Part shown: positions 26,241 to 37,736 of the stretch, piece after piece
Position numbering within the stretch: the first letter of the stretch is position 1
Layout: every line of letters begins with the position of its first letter
NCBI GenBank assembly: GCA_020137815.1
Contig: CM035356.1
Coordinates: 3,498,563 to 3,562,562 of the forward strand
Reading direction: 5' to 3'
DNA: 64,000 nucleotides
Origin: Hormiphora californensis
Taxonomy: Eukaryota; Ctenophora; Tentaculata; Cydippida; Pleurobrachiidae
Made by a program: the position numbers and the translations under genes
The notes under the pieces: model-generated
What the model saw: the letters and a program-made list of their open reading frames with translations, nothing else
Told to the model about the DNA's origin: nothing
Databases searched by the model: none

Positions 26241-27950
26241 ATCGTTTAGCAGCTGGTTCCTTCGTTAGTTTTACCAGGGAGCTTTCAGTAAAATACCTAC
26301 TTAGTGTCAGTAAAGGATTGCGTCATGACATAGAGAAACTACCTCCGAGTAACTTGATTCTTTGCCTTTTCTCACTTTCTCAAAAAGGAGGAAAGCAACA
26401 ATCGCTGTTTTACCGAAAGCATTCCTATTGGATGGTGAAACTATATAAAGTTATACATACCAGGCAAATGCATTTGAAATCATTTCAAACGATCGCGATT
26501 CTCTAGAACTGTAAAAAGTTTAAAGTAGTGCTAGTTACACAGTTGGGTGTGTTTCACCGAGAGCAGCTGCTGCACCCTTTTTAGAACTGGAATGGGGGAC
26601 TTTTTGCCCTTTGCTTAAAGTTGTCTAAACTGCTCCTGCCCTTCATAGCCATGACAGTGTTGATCGTAATTGACATGTTCCCAGTCTGTCGGCTCTTACA
26701 CCGGACCTTCGGCTTACGTGAGCCTGCGTAAAAGTTATATTTATCTAAACGGTTATACGATTGCTACGATTATGCAATCTAATATCGGCTCTTAAAGTTG
26801 AATTCCTGCATTTCCAAACGCGTTTGTAGATTTCATTCCAGAAATATGTTCTTTTATATGCTACACTCATGAGCTCTTATTGCACATATCACATCTGTCT
26901 CATATAAGACATGTTTTATTAACCCTCTTGCAGATCTTGTAGGATCTCCAAAATTCGCATGATCTCTTTTTGACTCACGACCTGCATCGTTAACACTGTT
27001 GACAGAGTGACATGTTTGGTCGCTGACAAATTCTTCTTGACACCAACTGTCTGCTATAAGTTCTAATTCTAGGCTTGTTCAGTTATAGTCAACCATTCTT
27101 TTTTAAACATCATTCTTTTTGAAATATGAATTTTACGGATTAGCTTCAGCTTAGTAATAGTTGTTAGCACCAGCTGTTAAATTCATCGTCGGTAGGGTGC
27201 GAGATGTAATGGATCGCTTAGAATGTCAGTTTGTGTGGTACTGTTTGTCATAGAATAAAGCTGTGTGTAATGAGTTAGGAATTAAATAATCTGTTTAATG
27301 TTATCGTTGCACTTTTACACTAATTGTTCTGCGTTTATAGTAACTTTCAAAGGAGAGTACCGTCCTCCATGAAACTCTGGAATGATACCACATACAGTGT
27401 TTTAGCTTGTAACTTTTTCTACTTTTCTAGTCCACGACCTCTCGACTGAGGATGAGTTTTCTTTCAAGTATAGCTGGATACCGCTTCTCCTTCTTCTATT
27501 CCTTCCCCTTCCCTTTCCCCTATCTCTATGTGTCTAACAAGGCGCCGTGTGTTTAACCCGCTTAGACAGCTTGTATTCGATTTATAGAAATTCGAGTTAT
27601 ACTCAAACTCTGATGTTTACCTTTAGATTTTCTATTCTGGTAGTTTTATTTTGATTTGATTTCTGTGTTTTGTGCAGATCCTATGGATACACCATAAACA
27701 AGTGCTATAAACTTGTTACACCGCTGCTGTAGCGGATTAAATATATCCAGCAAGTAATGACCAGCTTCCCCCTCTATATTAATCTATACAATAGCATTAG
27801 ATGCAGCTATACATATTCATTCCAAGAGGATACCCTCCCTCGTGCCGTACACACATCACTCACTTTAAGTTTAGGTTGTTCGAAGCTGTAGAAGATATTC
27901 AGATCCTCTGCTGCAACAAGGTCATCCCCTTGGCAGTGAAGCTGCCACCC
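26241..27950. other. Non-coding stretch
   Basis: AT-rich, without recognisable exons or long repeats. Nothing further seen. Confidence 0.4.
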
Positions 27951-27989
27951 ACGTCGGGGGTGGCGCGACTTTGTCACACGCTACGTAGG

Positions 27990-28805
27990 GTAGCGACTGG
28001 CTATTTGGCCGGGCTTGGTCGATTCGGAGGGTCCGATTTTGGGGGGGTCTTCTGGGAGACATTTTGCTCCTACTCCAACCGTTTTTGCTGTAATTGGGCT
28101 GTAATTGCGAAAAAGGTATCAGCAAGTAAGGGGGAAATCAGCACGAAGCAGGCTACTGGAATAGAGTTGTTCCCCCTTTTCATAGAACTGGTTTTTTGCA
28201 ATTACAGCAAAAGCGGTTGGAGTGGGAGCGGGGTGTCTCTCGGGGGCCCCCCCGGGATCGGGCCTTCTGAGTCGATTGAGCTTGGTCGCGGGTCTCTTCG
28301 GTCATCCGTTTTTGGGATGCAGGGAATTTCCCTCTTTTTCGGGGAGACGGGTTTCGCGGAGCGGGCTCTGTGCGCCGCGTCTTTGGCGGAGGGGTTCTAG
28401 AATTTTTGGGCCGCATTGGTGGTCGTTTGGAGCGGCTGTTTCCGGATTTTCGTCTCTAGTGAGGCGTGGGAGCGTTCTCGGCCGGCGTGTCGGGGACACG
28501 GGGGAGTGAACCGTTCTCATGGCCGGAAGGGAGCTCCGTTTCGGAGATCCTTCTTTGGGCTTGTTCGCCTTTATATTTTCTTCGGATTTCGGGAGTTTGG
28601 TGTTTCTGTCTCGGGGAAGGTGGTCCTGGGGTCGGAGGTTCCGACGGGGTTTGGGAGGGCGCCGCTTTGAGAGTGGGCTGTGACGGGGGTGTGGGTTCGA
28701 CTTTGGGGCTGAAATTGCGTATTTGGGGTCCATTTTGTGTGGCCTGAGCCCTGGTGGGGTCATTTGGTTGGGCGCTCGGTGATGAGGGGCGCCGGGTGTA
28801 CCCTT
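27990..28805. mobile_element. A-to-G-altered, 5'-truncated copy of the 2506-3903 fold-back element
   Basis: The order of sequence follows the reference element from about 3005, through a changed loop, along the whole right arm to the terminal GTACCCTTAA. In the right arm most reference A positions are G, while T and C are largely kept: for example AGCAAAATGTCTCTCA at 3334 corresponds to AGCGGGGTGTCTCTCG. The result is locally G-rich and lacks stops, giving spurious long frames on the minus strand. The outer left arm is absent. Confidence 0.75.
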
Positions 28806-28987
28806 AAAGGGAGGTTTCCCCTGTGACCTGGTATGGCACCAGCTCCCCAAGTCTCCTTGGGCCGAAGCAGTTGGCAACATACCAGCCACACCACCCAGGA
28901 CGGGGAACGGGAGCCCCATGGCACCCACCCCTTACTGGCTAGTGCTTCGCACTAGCCAGCGTCCTCCCAGAAGAAGAAGAAGAAGAA
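28806..28987. mobile_element. Possible retroposon 3' end with hairpin and (AGA)n tail
   Basis: GC-rich non-coding sequence directly after the altered element. It has an 11-bp perfect stem around a TTC loop (CTGGCTAGTGC-TTC-GCACTAGCCAG, 28935-28959), then CGTCCTCCC and AGAAGAAGAAG repeats ending about 28987. A 3' hairpin followed by a short tandem tail is typical of some LINE/SINE 3' ends; no ORF supports a family name. Confidence 0.4.
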
Positions 28988-30015
28988 GGCTATTTGAAAC
29001 ACTTTTTCACTTTTTTCCTTTGTGTGTCCACAAATCAAGTTGAACCGAAAATTTTTTCACCCTATGTTACTGAGACAGTCCCAGGGTAGTTTTTGGAGTG
29101 GTTTCATTTTGTCTTCCGGGGTCAGGGTCACGTGATACATACCCAAATTTGGTGTTTCAATTAGCCCACCTCAGTCTGCTGATTTGAAACACCCGTATCT
29201 CCCTCAATTTGTCCACGAAACCGAAATTTTTGACCTGAAATAGTTAGAAAGGGATTGTAAAGAGCCATTCCATGTCTGAATTCTGAATTTTTTTGCATGT
29301 GCTTGGTGCAGTGAATGTTTCCAAAAAGTGTTTCAAATAGCCAGGAAAACAGTTTTGCCCCAAATTCGGCCAATTTTAGGCGGAAATGGCTAAATTCATA
29401 ATTCATATCCTCCCTATACTCAAAATGAACATCAAAATTTTCCGACAGCGGATTTGGAGAAAAGTGTTTCAAATAGCCCTCCGCAGTGTTTCAAATTACC
29501 AGAATCGCTTGCCCTGTAATATTATTGCCGGTTTAGACCTGCTAAATTGGTGTTGCTTGTTTAAACAAGGTACCAGAGGGCACGCACAGACTGACCATAC
29601 TTGACCATGACCACATTTGATCAAGATTTTGACCAAGTCGCACAGACATACCAAATTTGATCATTTGAACAAGCTTGGAGAGTAAAAACTGAAACTAATT
29701 CATAACATAGCGAAAACCACTGAACCCGACTAATTTCGATACGCTGAATCACGTAAGCAACTTTTCCAGCCCCTCAGAGGTCGATAAAGTGCCGTAATTG
29801 AGTATAATTGGGTTATTAAGAATTAAGGCACTTTCTTGACCTCTGAGGGATTGGAAAGGTTGTTTACGTGATTCAACGTATCAAAATTAGTCGGGTTCAG
29901 TGCTTAGACAAGCTAATACACATGTACGGGGCACTATCTTTCAAATAGCCAGTCCACCTGTTTCAAATAGCCAGACACTGTTTCAAATTGGCAGACGTTT
30001 CAAATAGCCAGTCAC
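28985..30015. repeat. Region of recurring GTTTCAAATAGCCAG motif with an embedded hairpin
   Basis: The motif, exact or nearly so, occurs about ten times in both orientations between 28985 and 30010, clustered at 29935-30010. The hairpin 29706-29906 is inserted in it. Confidence 0.7.
29706..29906. mobile_element. 200-bp hairpin MITE related to the 42629-43792 element
   Basis: Arms of about 90 bp (CACTGAACCCGACTAATTTC to its inverse) around a short ATTGGGTTATTAAG loop. The arms contain the same CGCTGAATCACGTAAGCAAC block as the fold-back element in the tubulin acetyltransferase intron. Confidence 0.85.
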
Positions 30016-31937
30016 TACCCTACCTATAGGGGATTGCGTGACGTGCCCAAGTCATCCCCTCGTACGAATACCCTTCGGGTTTATCTCTCATCCAGTTCAG
30101 CACTGAGTTAAGTTGTTCCTCCTAATAAGTAATAACCTACCAAGTTACCCCTTGTAGTTTGTCCGCTCTCGCAAGACGTCGGGATAACCATCGCCGAGTG
30201 GCATGCCATGGCATTGGGATCGTTTCATAGTTTTACGAAAAGCTTTCGTTGACACGGAGAGGTCACGAAATATAGAAAAAAATGCCGAAATGGGATAACT
30301 GCACATTAACCACATGACTCGACGTTGGGTAACCACTGTAACATAAAGTTACAGTGCCATTATTTCCTAATGGTTGCCCTCCTCCAACGAATGTTCAATG
30401 TATGCACCCTTGCCTATGCTACACGCCCCCCTGATTAATTAACTACAAGTAATTATAATGTTTGTGTATGCAGCCCCTCTTTTAATTACGCAGCTCGAGC
30501 CTGGCTGATTGCTCACGTAATTCTAGAAATAAACTTGTTTATTATATCGAGTCGCCCCTCTCTCTCCCTTGATCACTTAGCCAGCTGTTCAAGGGACAGT
30601 TCCCAGTGCAAACAACTTCTTCCAGGAACTGTAATCAATCAATGAAGCTACTCTCATGCGACTTGACTAGCTACTACATATATGATTTTAGATACTATTC
30701 CAGCTTTGAGTTATAAATAGTTGAACTACATAACCATGTCTAGCCAAGTCTCTAGGTGAAAGGAAAAATGTATTTAATGGATGCTAGGTTAACTTGAAGG
30801 GGTGTGAGGTAGGGGAAGGGAAGGGAACTGATTTCTAGAATAGATGTATCTGTCATATGAAACTGAAAGATCTAGAGAGATAGGTCAGTAAATGAGCTAG
30901 TGGGGGTGTCTGATTAATCCGTGTGAGGCCCTTGCACGTCTTCAACTGCGTTCCCTCTCATCAGTCATCACATATAATACGCGACGAGTGTGTGTGTGAG
31001 TCCGAGAACTGTAAAACAAGTTTATTGAGTTTCTCAATTGACAGTGAGTAGTGACACACTGTGTGTCATGTTCATGACAATGAAGAAGTTCCAATGAGTA
31101 GGTAGTATTATACAGCTTGTTGAGTAAGGGGTGGAGGAGAGGGTCTCTCACTCAACAGCTGCAGTAGTCAGCAATCCAGCGCAGCTACTCATTAATTTGT
31201 TGCTGTATTTTTTTGGCAAGTCTTGCCTTATTTTCTTTATTTTTGATCTCGAAAATCTTTAGCTTCAATTGCTTGCTTAATTTGATTTTTTCTAACCCAA
31301 TCGGATTTCAAGTGTAGCACTAGCAGATGAGATTGAGATCGTACTATACGAGAAACTCACTTCGTAAGATCCGTCATGACTTGTTGAGTAAGGGGTGAGA
31401 GGGTTAGGGTTAGTCTTGGTGACATAGACACCTGGCGCGACCTAGATTGAGCTCACTATGTCACCAAGGGTTAGTCATGACGGTCATTTAGGATTGCAAT
31501 CTCCTTATATTCTCGTAATCAGGTCCCGTCTCGCCTTGTAGCTCTTACAGCGCCAAATTATGTAGAATTATGAAGAATATGTATGTCAGACTCTGACTCA
31601 GAGCATGACAGGTGGGGCAATCTTAGAAAAAAAAAAGAGGATCGTATACGGATCTCTTTTTTATCATGAAATTAATCAACAAAATTCTTGTGACTCGAGT
31701 TCTTCAGAATCCATTCTTCTGTCTCGTCTGGAGAACGCGGCACTAAATGTCATTAACTTGATCTTGATATGCATTATGCATTGCATCTTAAATTGCTCCT
31801 TTTAAAATGATTTCTGCAATTATCCTTTATGTCTCCTCACCCTCTACCAATTGCGGTACTTTTGTAAAATTTTATAATTCGTCGTCGCATTGTAAATGTA
31901 AATTGTAAAATATAGCTAACAATTTCTTCCCTTACAG
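30016..31937. other. Non-coding stretch before the third GPCR
   Basis: Contains family D repeats (31115, 31379) and a hairpin CTTGGTGACATAG...CTATGTCACCAAG at 31413-31468. No exon was recognised. Confidence 0.4.
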
Positions 31938-33066
31938 TTTCATGATGCCAATCCCACCACTTGGCTCTCCATCTACCAATACACCCGAGATAATGGGGGT
32001 ACTAGGAGAAAACCACTGTGGTATCCATCATCATCCTGATGATACTTGGTCCTCTATCTCAACACGCTGATCCTGTACATGTTCCTGAAAAATAAACACT
32101 ATCGCCTACCCAGCCGACTGCAACTTGTTCACTCTCGGCTCTGGATGATCCTGGGGACAGCTCTCCTAGGTGGAGCCGATTGTCATCAGTATGTTCTATC
32201 ACGGTGATAACTTTGCGGCCTCACCCATCCTCTGTCGACTCTTCTCAAATCTTCTCCACATCTTCCCCTGGGGATCTATCATCAGTTTAATGATCCTCAG
32301 TTTCACACGAGTCATCATCGTACTCTTCCCCCTGGCTCACAAGATCTGGATTACCCGGCAGAGAGTTGTGTATGTGATCATTATAAAGTACGTGTTTATC
32401 GCGGTCTTCCTGACCATCTCCAACCCCCTCTGGAGGATACTCTACCAGCCCCAACTTCAGAGCTGTTTTGTCAGTTATATTATGCCGGGTGACAAGCTCG
32501 AGGTACCACATACGAACGTTATGCCCTTCATCGTACTATTTGGTAGTGTAACGATCATAGCGTTATCTTCCGTTGTCCTAGGGCAGTTCCTGAGGTTACA
32601 GTGCACAGCTGATAAACGGTTGAGGAATAGGAGCAGGCTGAGTAGCATCGCACGAGAACTGTTTTTACTTGTGGTTGTGTTTGTGGTGACGACCATTCTG
32701 GTACCTTTCCTCGCTCTAAAACAGTATCTCGACATTGAGCTAGACCCTGCTGATACGGAGATTTTAGCACAAGTTGCCAAAGTTCTGTTCTACCTGGCCC
32801 CCGTAGCAAACCCTCTCATATACGCCCTGAGGAAGGGAGAGTATCGTATCAGTGGTGCATCTAAAAGGTCAGGCAGCAAAATGAAGCAGTACTTTGTGAA
32901 AAATGTCAGTATCCAGAGCCGATCTGATAGTAACGGGACACCGAGACGAAGTGTAAAGCTGTGTGAAGTGAGGGTCAGGGGGCTTCATACTGCAGTAGCT
33001 GCTGCAGCAGCAGGCGCGAACGGAGTAGACTTGTGTATGGTAGCAGCAAACAGAGCTGCAACATGA
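31938..33066 (+). CDS. Class A-like GPCR with apparent frameshifts in TM1-TM2
   Basis: From 32170 to TAA-free end at TGA 33064-33066 the frame is open and carries TM3 to TM7: CRLFSNLLHIFPWGSIISL (TM3, with TRV in place of DRY), IIIKYVFIAVFLTISN (TM4), MPFIVLFGSVTIIALSSVVL (TM5), ELFLLVVVFVVTTILVPFLA (TM6), VLFYLAPVANPLIYALRKG (TM7 with NPLIY). The tail is basic, with Ser/Arg clusters and an Ala run. Upstream, after a good acceptor (TTCCCTTACAG, exon from 31938), receptor-like protein continues in three different frames: HDANPTTWLSIYQYTRDNG, then VVSIIILMILG, then LVLYLNTLILYMFLKNKHY through WMILGTALLG. Three small indels would explain it. Decay or consensus error are both possible; BiP in the same window shows similar breaks. 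An intron ending at CTCCTAG (32169) is a third option. Confidence 0.7.
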
Positions 33067-33086
33067 TATTATCTTTGTGTGTGTGT

Positions 33087-34557
33087 ACACGGTGCACCAG
33101 AAGGATCGTCAACCCAAAGTTGAGCCCGCAAAACAAACTTTTGTTGGGGGTGACCCAGGAGGCCTTCCTGAACATCCCCACGGTGAGAAAAGTATATGTT
33201 ATGGGGGAAAATTTTTGTCAAAATCGAAAAAACTGGTTTTTGGTCCAAATTTGTGCATAACTTACTTGACTGCCGTTTGATGAAATATCTGATTGACATA
33301 AAATAAGTAGACCAGACCTATTTTTGCACGAGAAATCGATTGCCGGTGGAGAGAAATCTCTAAAATGACCGGAAAATTGTCAAATATGGGAATTTTGTCA
33401 TTTTTTTGAGGTTTTTGGCCCTTTAACTATTGAAAACGTTGAGATAGGAAGTTGGCAATAGCGCCAATCGTTAAAATGGTCATTTTTCTACGGGATCCCA
33501 AAATTTCATGTATATCCGATTCATTGTTAGATTTTGGCAAACTATTGAGATGTGCTTACTGAAAAAAGGATAACTTGATTTTCTCGTTTTTTGCGATTTT
33601 TTAACTTTTGACAGAATTCTGATTGAAATGGCCAATCACGGCCATGCTAAAGTTGTTTATGGGACAATTTCCGACCAAAATCCAAGATTTCATGCAAATC
33701 CAATTACAGATCATTGATTTATAGAAAGTTGAAATAGGCAAAAAAAGGCCAATTGTTACCATGAAAACAAAAATACACATTTTTTCTTGTCAATTTCCAT
33801 CAACAACTGGTACCCTACCTATTTTTTGCACGTAGAATCGATTGCCGGTGAAGTGGATCCTCTTAAATGATTGGAAAGCGGTCGGTAAAAAATTGGCCTT
33901 TTTTGCCTATTTCAACTTTCTATAAATCAATGATCTGTCATTGGATTTGCATGAAATCTTGGATTTTGGTCGAAAATTGTCCCATAAACAACTTTAGCAT
34001 GGCCCTGATTGGCCATTTCAATCGGAATTCTTTCAAAAGTTAAAAAATCGCAAAAAACGAGAAAATCAAGTTATCCTTTTTTCAGTAAGCACATCTCAAT
34101 AGTTTGCCAAAATCTAACAATGAATCGGATATACATGAAATTTTGGGATCCCGTAGAAAAATGACCATTTTAACGATTGGCGCTATTGCCAACTTCCTAT
34201 CTCAACGTTTCAATGGTTAAAGGGCCAAAAACCTCAAAAAAAATGACAAAATTCCCATATTTGACAATTTTCCGGTCATTTTAGAGATTTCTCTCCACCG
34301 GCAATCGATTTCTCGTGCAAAAATAGGTCTGGTCTACTTATTTTATGTCAATCAGATATTTCATCAAACGGCAGTCAAGTAAGTTATGCACAAATTTGGA
34401 CCAAAAACCAGTTTTTTCGATTTTGACAAAAATTTTCCCCCATAACATATACTTTTCTCACCGTGGGGATGTTCAGGAAGGCCTCCTGGGTCACCCCCAA
34501 CAAAAGTTTGTTTTGCGGGCTCAACTTTGGGTTGACGATCCTTCTGGTGCACCGTGT
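33087..34557. mobile_element. 1.47 kb fold-back element just after the third GPCR
   Basis: Starts ACACGGTGCACCAGAAGG and ends with its inverse; arms of about 670 bp are nearly identical and the loop of about 125 bp is near 33762-33888. It lies 20 bp after the GPCR stop, so it may be in the 3' UTR of that gene. Mirror copies of the same open frames in the two arms are not genes. The right end is followed by TGTGTAC triplets. Confidence 0.9.
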
Positions 34558-34965
34558 GTACTGTGTGTACTGTGTGTACTGAGATAATCTGCTTGACTTT
34601 GGACTATGGACTGGACATTGTCTGATAAGATCTTGGGTGAGAGTCCAGTTCTAAGTCTCTGATGAATGATGAAAAAAGTGTAGAAGTGTAGAAGTCCATG
34701 GACTTTTGTGAGAGTTTGTGACTAAGCTGGACAATTGTTTGTTGCAAGTTGCTTGTGAGCGTGTAATGGCTGGGCAATTAGACAAAGATTTGTGAATTTA
34801 TTGGAAGAAATGCTGTTCCATTACATGTCAAATTTCTTCAGTTTGCCGTTTTAAGAACTCGTCTTTCCTTGGCAACCAGGAATCATATATTTGCACGTGC
34901 AAAATTGTTTCTTTCTCTACGATCCGATTTCTTCGACTCCTCGTCCCACGCGGCTGGCTGTAACT

Positions 34966-36582
34966 ATGAAGAAGGGTACAACCTACCAAGCTACCTATCG
35001 GAATCTTCCTTCCAAGAAAACTGCACTTGCTCGGCCACCCACCGCTCCTTTCAACCTTAAAAACGTAGGTAGCTCGAGGAAGTAGTTTTCTACGAATATT
35101 TGAATTTTATTTGAATTTTATTATACGTATTCAACAGTTAGCTATTCCATTCCTTTTATTCGACAAATTTATAGTTGTCCAATAAAAAGAGGTATATTCA
35201 AGTCTGGGATTGTAGCAAATATTATGAGCTCATTGCAATGCAAACCATGGAGCAAATGCATATTAAAGAAATCTATCATTACCCCTACTCGCTCTGTCAG
35301 AGCATTGGCCGGACCCTATTCTCAAATCTCTCGCGGAGCGTGCGTCGTGCGAGAACCGTGGTCAGAGTTGTCTCATATAAGACCCTCCTCTTCGCGAGGC
35401 TCTCTACGTGAGGCCGCGTAGCATCGAGGTTGCGCGATGTACAGTCAGTGTATGACAAGGTCAGAGCTGATCCCTTGGTGATAGCTGATGTCGAGGTGTG
35501 GTTACTGGTAGGGGTGGGTGGTGTTAGGTGTGGAGGCTGGTGTAAGGTGTTGTGGGGGTTTGGTTTCGCGGTTCCAATTGGGGTTGGTCTGGCAACATAT
35601 TTCATGTTAACTGTTTCAGATGCCTATGGAGAAGAACAGTTCCTATGGCTCAGAGTTTACCACCAAGGAGTTCAGTAAACCAAGCCCTATACTTTCTGGT
35701 AAGAGAGATAGGTGATAAAATATTGTTGACAGGCATTAATTTATTTTTAGTTTTACCAGCCGCCGGCCATATGGTTGTCAAGAAGACGAGACAATTTTGA
35801 GGTTTTGATTTTTTTAATTTTTGATAGAGTTATCGGAGATTATTCTGTCTAATATGCATTGCTCATGATAAAATTCCCCTTCACCCATTAGCAACCTCAA
35901 CGGGTTATAGACGAAACAACCCCCACCCGAGTAAAGAGTTTCTGGAGTGGAAAATCCCCCGAGGTGGCGGTCTTGAGAAGCAGGTGAGAATCAAGGTGGG
36001 GGGATGGGGGGTTGGGGTGCCTGAGAATCATTCAATTACATTTGGTTATTTGTTACCGAGTGGCGAGTAGGTACCTACTTGATTTGGCAACACTTTACAT
36101 ACATCATTACGTGTTCCATTTTACAAGAGATTTGTAATTTTTCAACAGTTGACAAATGAAAAACAGGGTTAAATTGAATCAGGTTTTTCCCATTTCCCTC
36201 TGATTTCCCCCTCCTCTATCTTCAATTCTCTCAGGACAGTCTAGATGAAGCAAAACTGCACGAAATCTTCAAGAAACAACTGGTAACGTCCTACCAAAAC
36301 GACTATCTTGGAGTCCAACCCAGTGAAGAACTAGCAGAGGCGCTGGCAAGGGGGTCAGGAGCTGAGATGGAGGGTAAAGTGTACTGTCTCGATACGAGTA
36401 TGAGGCATGCATTCCAGCAACCATTTGTTGATCCAGAGATACAGGGAAACACTAAACGGTATGACTGTAACGAGAAAAAGATGCAGAATGCAGTGGGGAT
36501 TGTCCCCACAGTGCAGAAGACTAAACTCGCCCTGGCCCTGTCAAGCAAAACTGAGACTTCTTACACGTCTGAATTTTCTTAA
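34966..36582 (+). CDS. 205-residue protein, possible ciliary/sperm microtubule-associated protein
   Basis: Four exons, 34966-35064, 35620-35698, 35892-35983 and 36235-36582, join in frame. ATG 34966 gives a basic start (MKKGTTYQATYRNLPSKK). The middle reads SSYGSEFTTKEFSKPSP, then GYRRNNPHPSKEFLEWKIPR, and later LVTSYQNDYLGVQ and YCLDTSMRHAFQQPFVDPE. No signal peptide, membrane segment or classic domain. Short Gly-Tyr, Asn-Asn-Pro-His-Pro and Thr-Ser-Tyr motifs in a small proline-rich protein are typical of microtubule inner proteins and other small axonemal proteins. I infer such a role from style and from two microtubule/cilium genes nearby, not from a named family match. The frame and splice sites are convincing; the function is not. 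Confidence 0.7.
35293..35370. mobile_element. Short repeat, family C, diverged
   Basis: CTGTCAGAGCATTGGCCGGA to GTGGTCAGAGTTGTC, in the first intron of the 205-residue-protein gene. Confidence 0.5.
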
Positions 36583-36697
36583 CTAGAAAGTAACAATTGT
36601 TAGGAGAAGTGAGTCCTAATGTGAAGCAAACTGAAATTGACTCCGATACATTTGAATTTGAATTAAAAGAGTAATTTCAGTTCTATAATATGTATAA

Positions 36698-36973
36698 CAG
36701 TCGGACCCCGATTTACCAGGATGTTCGGGGAAACGGTTTTGTCCAGTAAATCGAGGTGCCGGGTGCCGGGTATGTGATTCACATATCGGCATTATCACAA
36801 TCGGGGCCAAAATGACAAATACCGTCAATTTCATATATCGGAGGAAGTTAATCCTCCTGGTAAATTGTACGGTGCCAGCCACCGATTTGATTCTCAAATC
36901 TGAGCGTGCGACAGTGTACACAGATGGCATGGGGTCGGCGGCAACAGACAGCCGATAAATCGGGGTCCGATTG
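36698..36973. mobile_element. MITE family A carrying a nested family B repeat
   Basis: CAGTCGGACCCCGATTTACC to CGGGGTCCGATTG. The normal interior is interrupted at about 36868-36950 by a family B-like sequence (GCCAGCCACCGATTTGATTC ... GGGGTCGGCGGC). Confidence 0.75.
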
Positions 36974-37736
36974 TAATGGGACATGGGTCTTCTGATAGAC
37001 ATATCACGGTGACCTGGTGCAGCCAGACAAGTATACATTGCAAAATGTAATGTATAATGTATAGTGCAATGTATTTACCGCGCGTTTTTGGAATGATCGC
37101 GTAACGCGCGATAAAACTCATTTGTCGCAGTGCAGCAACGCCGCGTATTTCAAATCAAAATCGTTGCGCGCGGCTTCTTTCGCGGAAAGAAAACAAAATC
37201 AAAAGTTTTGTGATCTCTCCAAAGACCAAAAGTTGGAATGCGCTGCAGCCGGCAGCCCCCTCATGCGCATATTATAAGGGGCCTGCAACGTATGCCAAGA
37301 CCAAAAGCTGTCTTGACGGTTGAAAAGCGCTGCCTTATCCCGCGCTATCGGGGGCCAGCAACGTTTGCCAATCTTGACGGTGTGGACTGTGGAGTAAGCG
37401 CCCGTGCGGCACAAAAACGCTGTCTCCAGCTTTCTAAGACAGAAATTTTTACTACTCCATAGTGACTGGTAAAAAAGTGCAAAAGATGTCCTCAGGAAAC
37501 GCCAGAGCCCAGAATAATCCGTTCAGAGACCAGGACACACCGTGCTGCACGGTGTCTCCTGATATTCCGACTTGAAACTCACAACTCATTATTACATTTT
37601 AAATTTTCAAAGAGAATTAGAAATATTTATCATTAAAACTTCTACAATATAATATTCTGTCACTGCATTGTCTCTACTATAATAGCTGTAGACTCAGCAT
37701 GATTGTCTATTCTGAAATTTGATTTGCGTTTGAAGC
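36974..37736. other. Non-coding stretch downstream of cofilin
   Basis: GC-rich part 37080-37400 with CGCGC-rich words; no exon recognised. Includes the 3' UTR of the cofilin gene at the right. Confidence 0.4.

Noticed and set aside
28302-28928. Minus-strand ORF of 208 codons, Pro/Arg-rich.
   Set aside because: It lies in the A-to-G-altered element, where loss of A on one strand removes stop codons; it has no domain.
33069-34587. Twin ORFs of 62-80 codons on opposite strands.
   Set aside because: The same peptide appears twice because the arms of the fold-back element are mirror images.
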